From JACVRN01 sp035276685 (GTDB lineage: Bacteria; Acidobacteriota; Blastocatellia; Pyrinomonadales; Pyrinomonadaceae), in assembly GCA_035276685.1 (NCBI GenBank), contig DATELK010000064.1:1-64000 (forward strand): a stretch of 64,000 bases of DNA, given 5' to 3'. Both the position numbers and the translations under genes were made by a program. Positions 34,789-42,014 of the stretch are shown here, in pieces (positions within the stretch are counted from its first letter, which is position 1; every line of letters starts with the position of its first letter). Under the pieces are notes generated by a model. It searched no databases, had not been told where the DNA came from, and worked only from the letters and a program-made list of their open reading frames with translations.

Positions 34789-36360
34789 TCAGACTCCTGA
34801 TAAGCCTACGAATCCGCTCAGGTAATCTGTCACCGCGCCCGCCGAGACCTCTCGGGAAATAAAGCCTATGTAGTTGTCCGGCCTGAGCAGCAACATGAAG
34901 CCGCCGTCCGTGCCGAAGATTTCACGCACGCGTGGGTTAAGCGGCACCCGATGACAATCCAGTAGCGGCGCGTACTTACTCTCAAGCTCGCCGCAAAGCT
35001 TTTGATAATCGCCCGCGTCTTCTTCAGAGAAGATGAGCAGGTGAAAGCGTGGCTCGCGCAAGCGGTCGTAGATGCTCTCTCCCTCGACCAGAAAATAGGG
35101 CATGCGGTCGCCGGGCTTTACTTCCAGCTCTTCGTCGCGCGTGTGGTCGCTCAGCGAGCCGTGGCGATAGTTGATGCCTATCTGCGACAGTAGCGGAAAG
35201 ATGGCGCGCTTGACTATGTCGAAGCGCAGTAGGTATTCCGCGACCGTGGGGAAGATAGTCGTGCGTATAAAGCTTATGAGCCAGCTTGAGCCAGCGCCAA
35301 GCTCGAACATGCGGTCTGTCGTCTCAAGCAGTCTCTGCGCGTTCTCAAGCCGTTCCTCGTTGTAAGTCTCAAGCAGCTTCTCCGGGGCCGCGCCTTTGAT
35401 AACGAGGGCCAGCTTCCACGCCAGGTTATAAGCATCCTGTATCCCCGTGTTCATGCCTTGCGCGCCCGCCGGAGAGTGTATGTGCGCGGCGTCTCCCGTG
35501 ACGAAGCAGCGACCTTCGGAGAACTTATTGACGCGACGCGAGTGAACCTTGTAGAGCGAGAACCAGTTGACGTGTGAAATCTCAAGCTCAAGCTTGGCTT
35601 CCAGTTTTATCTGCTGCTCTATCTCTTCGTACAAGACCTCGCTCTCGTCCTTGTCCAACCCTTCCGGGAAGGTGCCGACGATGCGGTAGCGCTTATCTCC
35701 CTTCATGGGGAAGAAGGCGGTGAAGACATCCCGGCCCAGGCATACCTGAAGCGCGTCGTGCGGGAGAGCCCAGTCAACCTGCGCGTCCGCCACGTAAAAC
35801 ATTCGCTCGAAGGTGCTGCCCTCGAAGGTGAGCCCGAGCATGTGCCTGACGGGGCTCTTTGCGCCGTCGCAGCCAACCAGATACTTCGCGCGGATAGTTC
35901 CGGCTTCGCCTGTCTCTCTCTTTATCTCGACCGTGACGCCTTCCGCGTCCTGCGAGAAGCCTTCCAGTGCCGTGCTCCAGAGAACGTCCCTGCCACGGGC
36001 TTGAAGGTGCTCGTAAAGGAGCTGCTCGTTTTTGCTCTGCTCTAAAATGAGCAGGAAGGGATAGGGGCTCAGGTTCTGCCCTATGTCCTCGAAGGGAAGC
36101 TCGGCGCGCACCTCTCCGCCTTCGAGCAGCCTGAACTTTTTGGCAATCTCGCCGCGCTCCACAGCCTCTCGGGCCAAGCCCAGCTGCTCGTAAATCTCAA
36201 GCGTGCGCGCGTGAACTCCCAGAGCCTTGGAGTACGGAGTGACGCCCTCGTTCTTCTCGACTATACGGAAGTCAACGCCGTACCTTAGAAGCTGGCAGGC
36301 CAGAGACAGGCCCGTGGGGCCTGCTCCAATGATGGCCACATCCGTTTCAATTGTGTTCAT
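34789..36360 (-). CDS. FAD-dependent aromatic monooxygenase (PHBH-like, FAD_binding_3)
   Basis: 523 residues. The Rossmann motif IIGAGPTGLSLACQLLRYG is at the N-terminus, the DG motif LVGCDGAKSPVR near residue 170, and the GD motif FVTGDAAHIHSPAGAQGMNTG near residue 300. These define class A flavoprotein monooxygenases that use NAD(P)H and oxygen. The C-terminal thioredoxin-like region seen in phenol hydroxylase relatives is represented by LLLRPDNYIGFIS. The natural substrate is not predictable. ATG at 36360 is preferred over the TTG two codons upstream. Confidence 0.92.
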   Translation of the reverse strand: MNTIETDVAIIGAGPTGLSLACQLLRYGVDFRIVEKNEGVTPYSKALGVHARTLEIYEQLGLAREAVERGEIAKKFRLLEGGEVRAELPFEDIGQNLSPYPFLLILEQSKNEQLLYEHLQARGRDVLWSTALEGFSQDAEGVTVEIKRETGEAGTIRAKYLVGCDGAKSPVRHMLGLTFEGSTFERMFYVADAQVDWALPHDALQVCLGRDVFTAFFPMKGDKRYRIVGTFPEGLDKDESEVLYEEIEQQIKLEAKLELEISHVNWFSLYKVHSRRVNKFSEGRCFVTGDAAHIHSPAGAQGMNTGIQDAYNLAWKLALVIKGAAPEKLLETYNEERLENAQRLLETTDRMFELGAGSSWLISFIRTTIFPTVAEYLLRFDIVKRAIFPLLSQIGINYRHGSLSDHTRDEELEVKPGDRMPYFLVEGESIYDRLREPRFHLLIFSEEDAGDYQKLCGELESKYAPLLDCHRVPLNPRVREIFGTDGGFMLLLRPDNYIGFISREVSAGAVTDYLSGFVGLSGV

Positions 36361-36379
36361 AGGCAAGATTCTAAAGCAT

Positions 36380-36469
36380 AATTAACAGGGATGGACAGGA
36401 TAAACAGGATGAAGAAAAGATAATTCTTTCTCTTTTTTATCCTGTCTATCCTGTCCATCCCTGCTAATT
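36380..36469. repeat. Inverted repeat, family A, copy 7
   Basis: AATTAACAGGGATGGACAGG with ATAAACAGGATG is mirrored by TATCCTGTCTATCCTGTCCA and TCCCTGCTAATT. It sits 8 bp before the stop of the flavoprotein downstream on the minus strand and 20 bp from the monooxygenase start. Confidence 0.9.
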
Positions 36470-36476
36470 TTTGCTT

Positions 36477-37646
36477 TCACACGTACTGCCCTGCGGCGTA
36501 AGCGGAGGCCCATGCCCATTGAAAGTTGTAGCCCCCTAGCCACCCGGTCACGTCCACCACTTCTCCTATGAAGAAGAGGCCGGGGACGCGCCTCGACTCC
36601 ATAGTCTTAGACGAAAGCTCGTCCGTAGAGACGCCGCCCGCCGTCACTTCGGCCTTCCTGAAGCCTTCCGTGCCCGAAGGCGTAACTTGCATCTCGTGAA
36701 TCCTCCCGGCAATCCCCTCAAGCTCTTCGACCGTGTATGACCTGAGCGGTCTGGATTCCGCGTAAAGCTCGCACCATGCGTGAGCGAAGCGGCGGGGCAG
36801 CCGCTGCGAGAGAAGGTTGGCAAGCTCCGTGGCCGAATCATGATTGCTCATGAGCAGGTGAAGTGCGTCTTCGTCCGGCAGGAGGTTGATTGAGACGGCC
36901 TCGCCCGCTCGCCAGTAGGAAGAGATTTGAAGTATGGCCGGGCCGCTCAAGCCCCTGTGCGTAATCAGAATGTTCTCGCGAAACTCTCTGCCGCAGCAGC
37001 CAACGATTGCGCCGAGCGATACGCCGGTAAGCTTCGACAACTGCTTGAGCAGCGCGGGCGCGAGCGTCAGCGGCACGAGCGCGGGCCTCATCTCTTCAAT
37101 CTTTAATCCGAACTGCCGCGCTATGCGATAGCCGAAATCGGTCGCGCCTAGCTTAGGGATAGAGAGCCCGCCCGTGGCTATCACGAGCGACTCTGAGACG
37201 AAGCTTCCACGGCTGGTCTCCACGCGAAACAGAGCCTCCTTCTCGACGGAGAGCACGCGGCAGTCGCAAAGAATCTCTACGCCCGCTCTGCCGCATTCAG
37301 CCAGCAGCATCTCTATTATCTGCTGCGAGCTTCCGTCACAAAACAGCTGCCCCAGCTTCTTCTCGTGATAACGGATGCGGTGCTTTTCCACCAGCCCTAT
37401 GAAGTCCTGCGGCGTGTAGCGCGCAAGCGCCGACTTAGAGAAATGAGGGTTGGCCGAGAGGTAGTTCTCCGCCGTCGTATAAATGTTAGTGAAGTTGCAG
37501 CGCCCGCCGCCGGAGATGGCAATCTTCTTGCCCACGCGCTCCGAGTGCTCTAGGACGAGCACCCTTCGCCCGCGCCTACCCGCCTCAATCGCACAGAAAA
37601 GCCCCGCCGCCCCCGCGCCTATGATGACACAATCCCACTCCGGCAT
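36477..37646 (-). CDS. HI0933/YhiN-family flavoprotein
   Basis: 389 residues. The FAD-binding stretch VIIGAGAAGLFCAIEAG is followed by VGKKIAISGGGRCNFTN, diagnostic of the HI0933-like (YhiN/BaiN) family, and the C-terminal TAGGVSTDELSSKTMES and GLFFIGEVVDVTGWLGGYNFQ. BaiN has been linked to bile-acid dehydroxylation in Clostridium, but for most members the reaction is unknown. It is a complete gene of normal length. Confidence 0.93.
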   Translation of the reverse strand: MPEWDCVIIGAGAAGLFCAIEAGRRGRRVLVLEHSERVGKKIAISGGGRCNFTNIYTTAENYLSANPHFSKSALARYTPQDFIGLVEKHRIRYHEKKLGQLFCDGSSQQIIEMLLAECGRAGVEILCDCRVLSVEKEALFRVETSRGSFVSESLVIATGGLSIPKLGATDFGYRIARQFGLKIEEMRPALVPLTLAPALLKQLSKLTGVSLGAIVGCCGREFRENILITHRGLSGPAILQISSYWRAGEAVSINLLPDEDALHLLMSNHDSATELANLLSQRLPRRFAHAWCELYAESRPLRSYTVEELEGIAGRIHEMQVTPSGTEGFRKAEVTAGGVSTDELSSKTMESRRVPGLFFIGEVVDVTGWLGGYNFQWAWASAYAAGQYV

Positions 37647-37687
37647 TAATACGTATCACCGCGCATATTAACTTGCAGCCGCTTTCG

Positions 37688-38092
37688 TCATCTTCTACCT
37701 AGCGGCTGCGTGTGCTGGCCCATCCATTCTGTCACCCTTTCAATCTCCCAACGGCCAGCCTCTATGGCCATCACCAGCTCGACTACTCCGGACGCCGCGG
37801 CGACTATCTCAAATCCGTTAATCTTGAGAAAGCGGTCTGTCAGGTGCGTGGCCGTGCGTTTGTTGCCGCCTATGAAGGGGTGATTTTTGATGAGACCGAA
37901 ACAGAGTGTTGCGGCTTGCCTTTCAAGACTCGCGCCTTCGTAAGCGGCAGATTGCTGTGGTCGTGCGAGGGCGGATTGAAGCAGCGCACGGTCAAAAATG
38001 CCGTAGCGAGCTTCTCCGAGTGTACGCATTAATTCAATATGCTCAACGACCGCTTCGACGAAGGTTATATAGCGCAGGGGTTCAGTCGCCAA
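37688..38092 (-). CDS. doc: Doc/Fic-type toxin
   Basis: 134 residues. The Fic-like motif is NHPFIGGNKRTATH (HPFxxGNKRTA), as in Doc, which phosphorylates EF-Tu in phage P1. An N-terminal FVEAVVEHIE segment and central ALARPQQ are typical. The gene probably starts at TTG (38092), overlapping the antitoxin gene by 11 bp, so translation is coupled. Antitoxin and toxin form a standard type II operon outside the cassette array. Confidence 0.88.
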   Translation of the reverse strand: MATEPLRYITFVEAVVEHIELMRTLGEARYGIFDRALLQSALARPQQSAAYEGASLERQAATLCFGLIKNHPFIGGNKRTATHLTDRFLKINGFEIVAAASGVVELVMAIEAGRWEIERVTEWMGQHTQPLGRR

Positions 38093-38318
38093 GACGCTTC
38101 ATCTCCGCGAAGGCGTCCTCGAATTTATCCGCGCTCTCCTGAACGCCGCGTTTCATCTCAGCGGTCGCGGGTGGAAGGATTTCGGCAGAGACGTGCCCGG
38201 CTTTGAGATAAAAGAGCAGGTATGAGCCTTCACTGACACCGGCTTCGCGCGCCATCTCAGGCGTCATGGGGACGACCCAGCCGCGCTCTGTTTTATGCGG
38301 AGTCAATAATTCCGACAT
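38082..38318 (-). CDS. Antitoxin of the Doc-type pair
   Basis: 78 residues. The N-terminal part (HKTERGWVVPMTPEMAREAG) looks like an AbrB/SpoVT-type or related DNA-binding region, and the acidic/helical tail (ESADKFEDAFAEMKRLGD) would bind the toxin. It precedes the doc gene and overlaps it by 11 bp. It is not obviously a Phd homologue; the antitoxin assignment rests mainly on context. Confidence 0.75.
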   Translation of the reverse strand: MSELLTPHKTERGWVVPMTPEMAREAGVSEGSYLLFYLKAGHVSAEILPPATAEMKRGVQESADKFEDAFAEMKRLGD

Positions 38319-38401
38319 GGCCTTCTGACCTCAAGCCGATTGTAACACTTTAATTTTCGACGACTACAATCCTTTCCTCATCAGAGGGCTGTCAGAGAAA
38401 G

Positions 38402-38923
38402 CTATTTCTCTGCTTTGGGCAGGCTGATTTTCCAGTCGCTGCCTTCTTTCACAAAATCCATGGTAGACCACGTGCCCCTCTCGTTGAGGTATTCGAGGGT
38501 GGCGCGGTCGCCGTCAATCTTCTCGTTGCGTGACTCGGCCTTGTCTGCCTGCGGCCTGTCGGCAAGCTCCTTCAGCTGGTCATCGAGCGTCTTCTTCTCT
38601 TCCTTGCCCATCTCCGTCAAGAAGTCCTGCACCTCTTTAGAGAGCACTCGCTTCAGGCCCGCAATGTCCTTGTTCTTACGCGCGGCGTAAGCCGTCCTGT
38701 AGGCTTCGGTGGGCGTCGCCAGCGAGCCTGATGCGCTCGGGCTCTCGGATGTTTTGGCGGCTTCGGCCGGGCTTGAGTTGGCGGCGGGCTGCGTGTTTGT
38801 GTTGTCAGAGGAACGGTTGGCGTTGGTGTTTGTCTCTGCCGCCTTCTGGCAGGCTGCTGTCGCGGCCGCCAGCAGAAAAAGTGTCGTTAGGATGAAGGCC
38901 GTGCGATTGGTGAATAGTTTCAA
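38402..38923 (-). CDS. Lipoprotein with Thr/Asn/Ser-rich linker and NTF2-like domain
   Basis: 173 residues. The lipobox is LLAAATAAC (Cys at about 25). A low-complexity linker (NTNANRSSDNTN, AANSSPAEA) follows, then a compact domain of about 100 residues (PTEAYRTAYAARKNKDIAG, LEYLNERGTW, KEGSDWKIS) that looks NTF2/DUF4878-like. TTG start, supported by GGAG 6 nt upstream. The function is unknown; likely anchored in the inner or outer membrane. Confidence 0.8.
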   Translation of the reverse strand: MKLFTNRTAFILTTLFLLAAATAACQKAAETNTNANRSSDNTNTQPAANSSPAEAAKTSESPSASGSLATPTEAYRTAYAARKNKDIAGLKRVLSKEVQDFLTEMGKEEKKTLDDQLKELADRPQADKAESRNEKIDGDRATLEYLNERGTWSTMDFVKEGSDWKISLPKAEK

Positions 38924-38993
38924 CTGTCGCTCCTTGAACTAAAGGGGAAATGTGATAGCTCTTATGCAATGTAGCATGAAGCAGAACCTGCGG

Positions 38994-39212
38994 CTAACGC
39001 CTCTTCCACTTTAGCTCAATCTCTACTTCCTCTTCATCGCCCTCGCGCTGGTACTCAAACTCCACCGTGGCGTAAGGCGGGACGTAGATGCGCTCGCCCG
39101 CAATCTGTATCTCGAATGTCTTCTCCTCTTCCAAAGCATCGGCCAGCCGTCGCAGCTTAGCCACGACCTCTTTGTTCGAGTATGACTTCTCAACATCCTT
39201 GTCCTGACTCAT
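38994..39212 (-). CDS. amphi-Trp domain protein
   Basis: 72 residues. It has the features of the amphi-Trp family (TIGR04354): an N-terminal helix VVAKLRRLADALEEEK, then IAGERIYVPPYATVEFEYQR and the final EVEIELKWKR strand with the Trp. The function of the family is not known. It is separated from the downstream lipoprotein gene on the same strand by about 70 bp. Confidence 0.82.
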   Translation of the reverse strand: MSQDKDVEKSYSNKEVVAKLRRLADALEEEKTFEIQIAGERIYVPPYATVEFEYQREGDEEEVEIELKWKRR

Positions 39213-39238
39213 AGCTTCTTCTTCTCCTATGGAATTGA

Positions 39239-39757
39239 TTAAGACCGCTTGCGAGGCGCTTTGTCCAGCATCTTGGTAGTATCTTCTACAATGCTCGCCG
39301 GGACAACGTTGTCAAAGTCCGCTTGCGGCAAAGATTTTTGCGTTGAGCCTGAAAGAGCAGCCCTTTCATTCGTGCTCGAATCAACCGGAGCCTCGCCCTT
39401 CTTTCTTGCGCTCAGCTTCTTCTTGAGTCTTGAGTTGACGATAAACCCTAGCGTCTGCCACGCCGCTACGAGCCCCAGAAAAACATATACAAGGTAGATT
39501 ACGGTCGGAGCCTTCTGCCCCGTCTTCTCATACAGAGAGTCGTAATAGCCGTTCAGAAATCCTAGCAGCAAGCTGCTGGCGAGCGTCGTGACGATGTTAA
39601 TGGCGAGATTGATATTGACCTGCGTTTCGGGCTTGTTCCCGCCCAGAATCTTATTTATCAGATAAGACTTGCCGGAGAAGTCCGTCAGGAATTGGCCGCA
39701 GCTGCGGCAATAGGAGTCAGGCTGTTGTTCGCTTTTTCCGCAGTTCGGGCAGAACAT
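39239..39757 (-). CDS. Zinc-ribbon membrane protein
   Basis: 172 residues. An N-terminal zinc ribbon (CPNCGKSEQQPDSYCRSCGQ) is followed by two transmembrane segments (IAINIVTTLASSLLLGF and VIYLVYVFLGLVAAW) and a charged, Ser/Asp-rich C-terminus. Proteins of this kind are common and their role is unknown. It precedes the amphi-Trp gene by 26 bp, so the two may be one operon. Confidence 0.8.
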   Translation of the reverse strand: MFCPNCGKSEQQPDSYCRSCGQFLTDFSGKSYLINKILGGNKPETQVNINLAINIVTTLASSLLLGFLNGYYDSLYEKTGQKAPTVIYLVYVFLGLVAAWQTLGFIVNSRLKKKLSARKKGEAPVDSSTNERAALSGSTQKSLPQADFDNVVPASIVEDTTKMLDKAPRKRS

Positions 39758-39986
39758 AAAAGGAAAATACCTTAAATACCTGAGATTGGCTAACCTGTCT
39801 TAATCTACCGGGCCCCGGCATCGAGCTATAACGTTCGGCGCGCGGTAATTGTTTCCGAAAGCGAGAGGGCGTGCCAACAGGATGGCGAAGCACAGGGCCT
39901 TACCATTTCCGGTTGACGGCGGATAAATATTTTCTCTTTATCTGAGGCGGGACGGGATGTCTAAAACGGGCGTCGGTTGTCTTGAA

Positions 39987-40298
39987 TCATTTACCATGCC
40001 TGTTAAACTTGGGGCGCGAGGGGTCGTTAAGGCGATGGACGGCGACGCCGCTCTTATTTACTTTGGGATGAATCCTGGGAATCATATCTTCAGGATATTC
40101 ATCTCTGATGAGATCTTCGATTTTACTTTTGAGGCCAGCGAACTCTTCGTCGGAGAGCTGAAGGTGGTCTTGGAGGCTATGCCCTTCCCCTTGCAGGCGT
40201 GCGTAGAGCTGGCGCACGCTTCTAATCTCCAGATCCTCTAACTTGCTTGAGATGGCGGCTGGTATGTCAATATCTAATAGTCTTAAATCCGTAGCCAT
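39987..40298 (-). CDS. Small protein with helix-hairpin-helix-like domain, next to a C1 peptidase
   Basis: 103 residues. The N-terminal half (AAISSKLEDLEIRSVRQLYARL) resembles the segment ITAKLNDVGIRTVSALYHRI inside the adjacent papain-like peptidase; both read like a helix-hairpin-helix/SAM-like repeat. The C-terminus contains PRIHPKVNKSGVAVHRL. GGAGG is 9 nt upstream of the ATG at 40298. It follows the peptidase by 72 bp on the same strand. The shared module suggests that the two proteins interact or derive from one parent, which is inference. Confidence 0.7.
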   Translation of the reverse strand: MATDLRLLDIDIPAAISSKLEDLEIRSVRQLYARLQGEGHSLQDHLQLSDEEFAGLKSKIEDLIRDEYPEDMIPRIHPKVNKSGVAVHRLNDPSRPKFNRHGK

Positions 40299-40370
40299 GA
40301 TTGTACGCCTCCGACATAAACATACCAGCCGCAACCTCAAGTTTCAACCTGCGGCGAGTCACGCTCAGGC

Positions 40371-41738
40371 TCACACTTCAGTGGTGTAGGCCTCAATCGC
40401 CTCTTTGATAATATAACGATAGGGCATGCTGCCGTAGCCCGGGTCAGGCCGCCCGTAGCCCCACGTCTTATCCCAGCTATTTTTGAAGATAAAGTAGCCG
40501 TCGCTGTGCGTGGCGTCGTTGTCACGATAGCCTACAAGACAAACCGCGTGGGCTCCGTCCGGCTCTATGTTAACGGGCAGGGAGATTACGCCCTCGCGCC
40601 AGGCGAAGTCGTCCGTCCAGAAGTGATAGGTGTAGACTGATATGCCTACGCAGTGGCCTGCCGCCAGCGCACTCTTCACAGCCTTGATTGAGTTGTGTGT
40701 GAGCTGCGAGTAGTTCAGTATGCGCTGCTGTTTGTTGCCCTTAAAAGTTTTCTTGGCGAGAGCCGCGAGCGGCCCCTGAGCCTCGTTACCCGTTTTCGGT
40801 AACGGGTTATAAGCCCACTCCTTCTCCGTGCAGATGCCGCCCGCGAGCATCTCCTTAGGCACGCCGTTGAGCAGCACCTGAACGGCGTATTCGATAAACG
40901 TCCCTTCGTCGTTCATCGCGCCGTCAATGTTTTTACAACCCCAGTAGAGATATTGCTCCGACAGGTCTAGCTTCAACGTGGCCTTGCCCTTCTTGACAAG
41001 CTCCGCTTCCATGCAGGCGGCGGCCGCGTGGGCTACGCAAGTGCCGCGCATTCCCTGATTCTTAACCGGCGTGACATGCACGGTCAGGTCTACTTTGGAG
41101 GGCAGGCCGGGCGTCACGGCCGAGGCGGGCAACTTTGGCGGGGCGGTCGCCGCCTTCTTCGTGACCGGCACACCCTTGGCCTTTGCCAGCACGTTCAGGT
41201 TAACGCCTCTCCGGACGGGAAAGCGTGGCGAGACACGCACCAGCGCGCTGTTGTCGGCGTTTGATTCCAGCGCGCTGATGAACTCCTTGATGCGCTCTTC
41301 GCGCACCTTCAGGTATTTCGAAAAGGCTTTGACCTCCGCCTCGTAGTCATCTTTAATGCGATGATAAAGGGCCGAGACGGTGCGAATGCCCACATCGTTC
41401 AGCTTTGCGGTTATCTCACTGCTGTCCCTCCTGAAATACTGCTCAATCTCGCTCGCAAACCTGTCCTTGCTGCCCGGCGCGAGTCTCACGTCCTCAATCG
41501 GCAAGCTGCTTTCGGCGAGGCGCGCGTTGTAGATAACGTTGCCCGATAGAGTGCCTTCTACGACGACATCCTGGCCGTCCAAATATCCGAACAGCTTTTC
41601 TCCCATCTCTTCCATTGCCTTCATGGAGAGAGCGGCCTGTTGCGGAAAGGGGATAAGGATGTAGGTGTCTCGCCGCGTCTCTAGCTTTGCGCGGGACTTC
41701 TGTACTCGTATGACCCCGTTGAATTTTCTGGCAGGCAT
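40371..41738 (-). CDS. Papain-like (C1) cysteine peptidase with N-terminal accessory domains
   Basis: 455 residues. The C-terminal half is a C1 peptidase: Cys234 in MRGTCVAHAAAAC, His397 in DGAHAVCLVGY and Asn420 in FKNSWDKTWGYG. The N-terminal half has a DUF-like beta segment (residues of about 10-75) and a helix-hairpin-helix-like segment (about 120-165). There is no signal peptide, so it is cytoplasmic. ATG at 41738 follows GGAGG by 7 nt. The first-half domains could hold the enzyme inactive, or direct it to a partner. A small gene with the same helical motif lies downstream. Confidence 0.88.
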   Translation of the reverse strand: MPARKFNGVIRVQKSRAKLETRRDTYILIPFPQQAALSMKAMEEMGEKLFGYLDGQDVVVEGTLSGNVIYNARLAESSLPIEDVRLAPGSKDRFASEIEQYFRRDSSEITAKLNDVGIRTVSALYHRIKDDYEAEVKAFSKYLKVREERIKEFISALESNADNSALVRVSPRFPVRRGVNLNVLAKAKGVPVTKKAATAPPKLPASAVTPGLPSKVDLTVHVTPVKNQGMRGTCVAHAAAACMEAELVKKGKATLKLDLSEQYLYWGCKNIDGAMNDEGTFIEYAVQVLLNGVPKEMLAGGICTEKEWAYNPLPKTGNEAQGPLAALAKKTFKGNKQQRILNYSQLTHNSIKAVKSALAAGHCVGISVYTYHFWTDDFAWREGVISLPVNIEPDGAHAVCLVGYRDNDATHSDGYFIFKNSWDKTWGYGRPDPGYGSMPYRYIIKEAIEAYTTEV

Positions 41739-42014
41739 CGAAGTACCTCCTTGAGGAATAAGGTCGAAAGGCTGCCCGATTATGTCACCCTCAGCCGTCC
41801 CTAACAAGAAAAATTCCTCTAAAGACAGCCCATGTAAAGTGAGGTTAGAAAACGTTAGGAAAGCAAGGGAACGTCCACGGTAATGAAGTCCTGATTCTTA
41901 CAGATTACTCTGGCGCGCGTGCGGTGAAGCCGGATAGAATGGGCGGGTCTTGCTTACCCTACGTGCGAGGCGGCCCGGAGCCTTGAGCCCAGAAGGTTCC
42001 TTTCTCTTATCGCC

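Noticed and set aside
38082..38318. Considered naming the antitoxin phd.
   Set aside because: The N-terminus does not show the Phd/YefM motif, so only a generic antitoxin call is justified.
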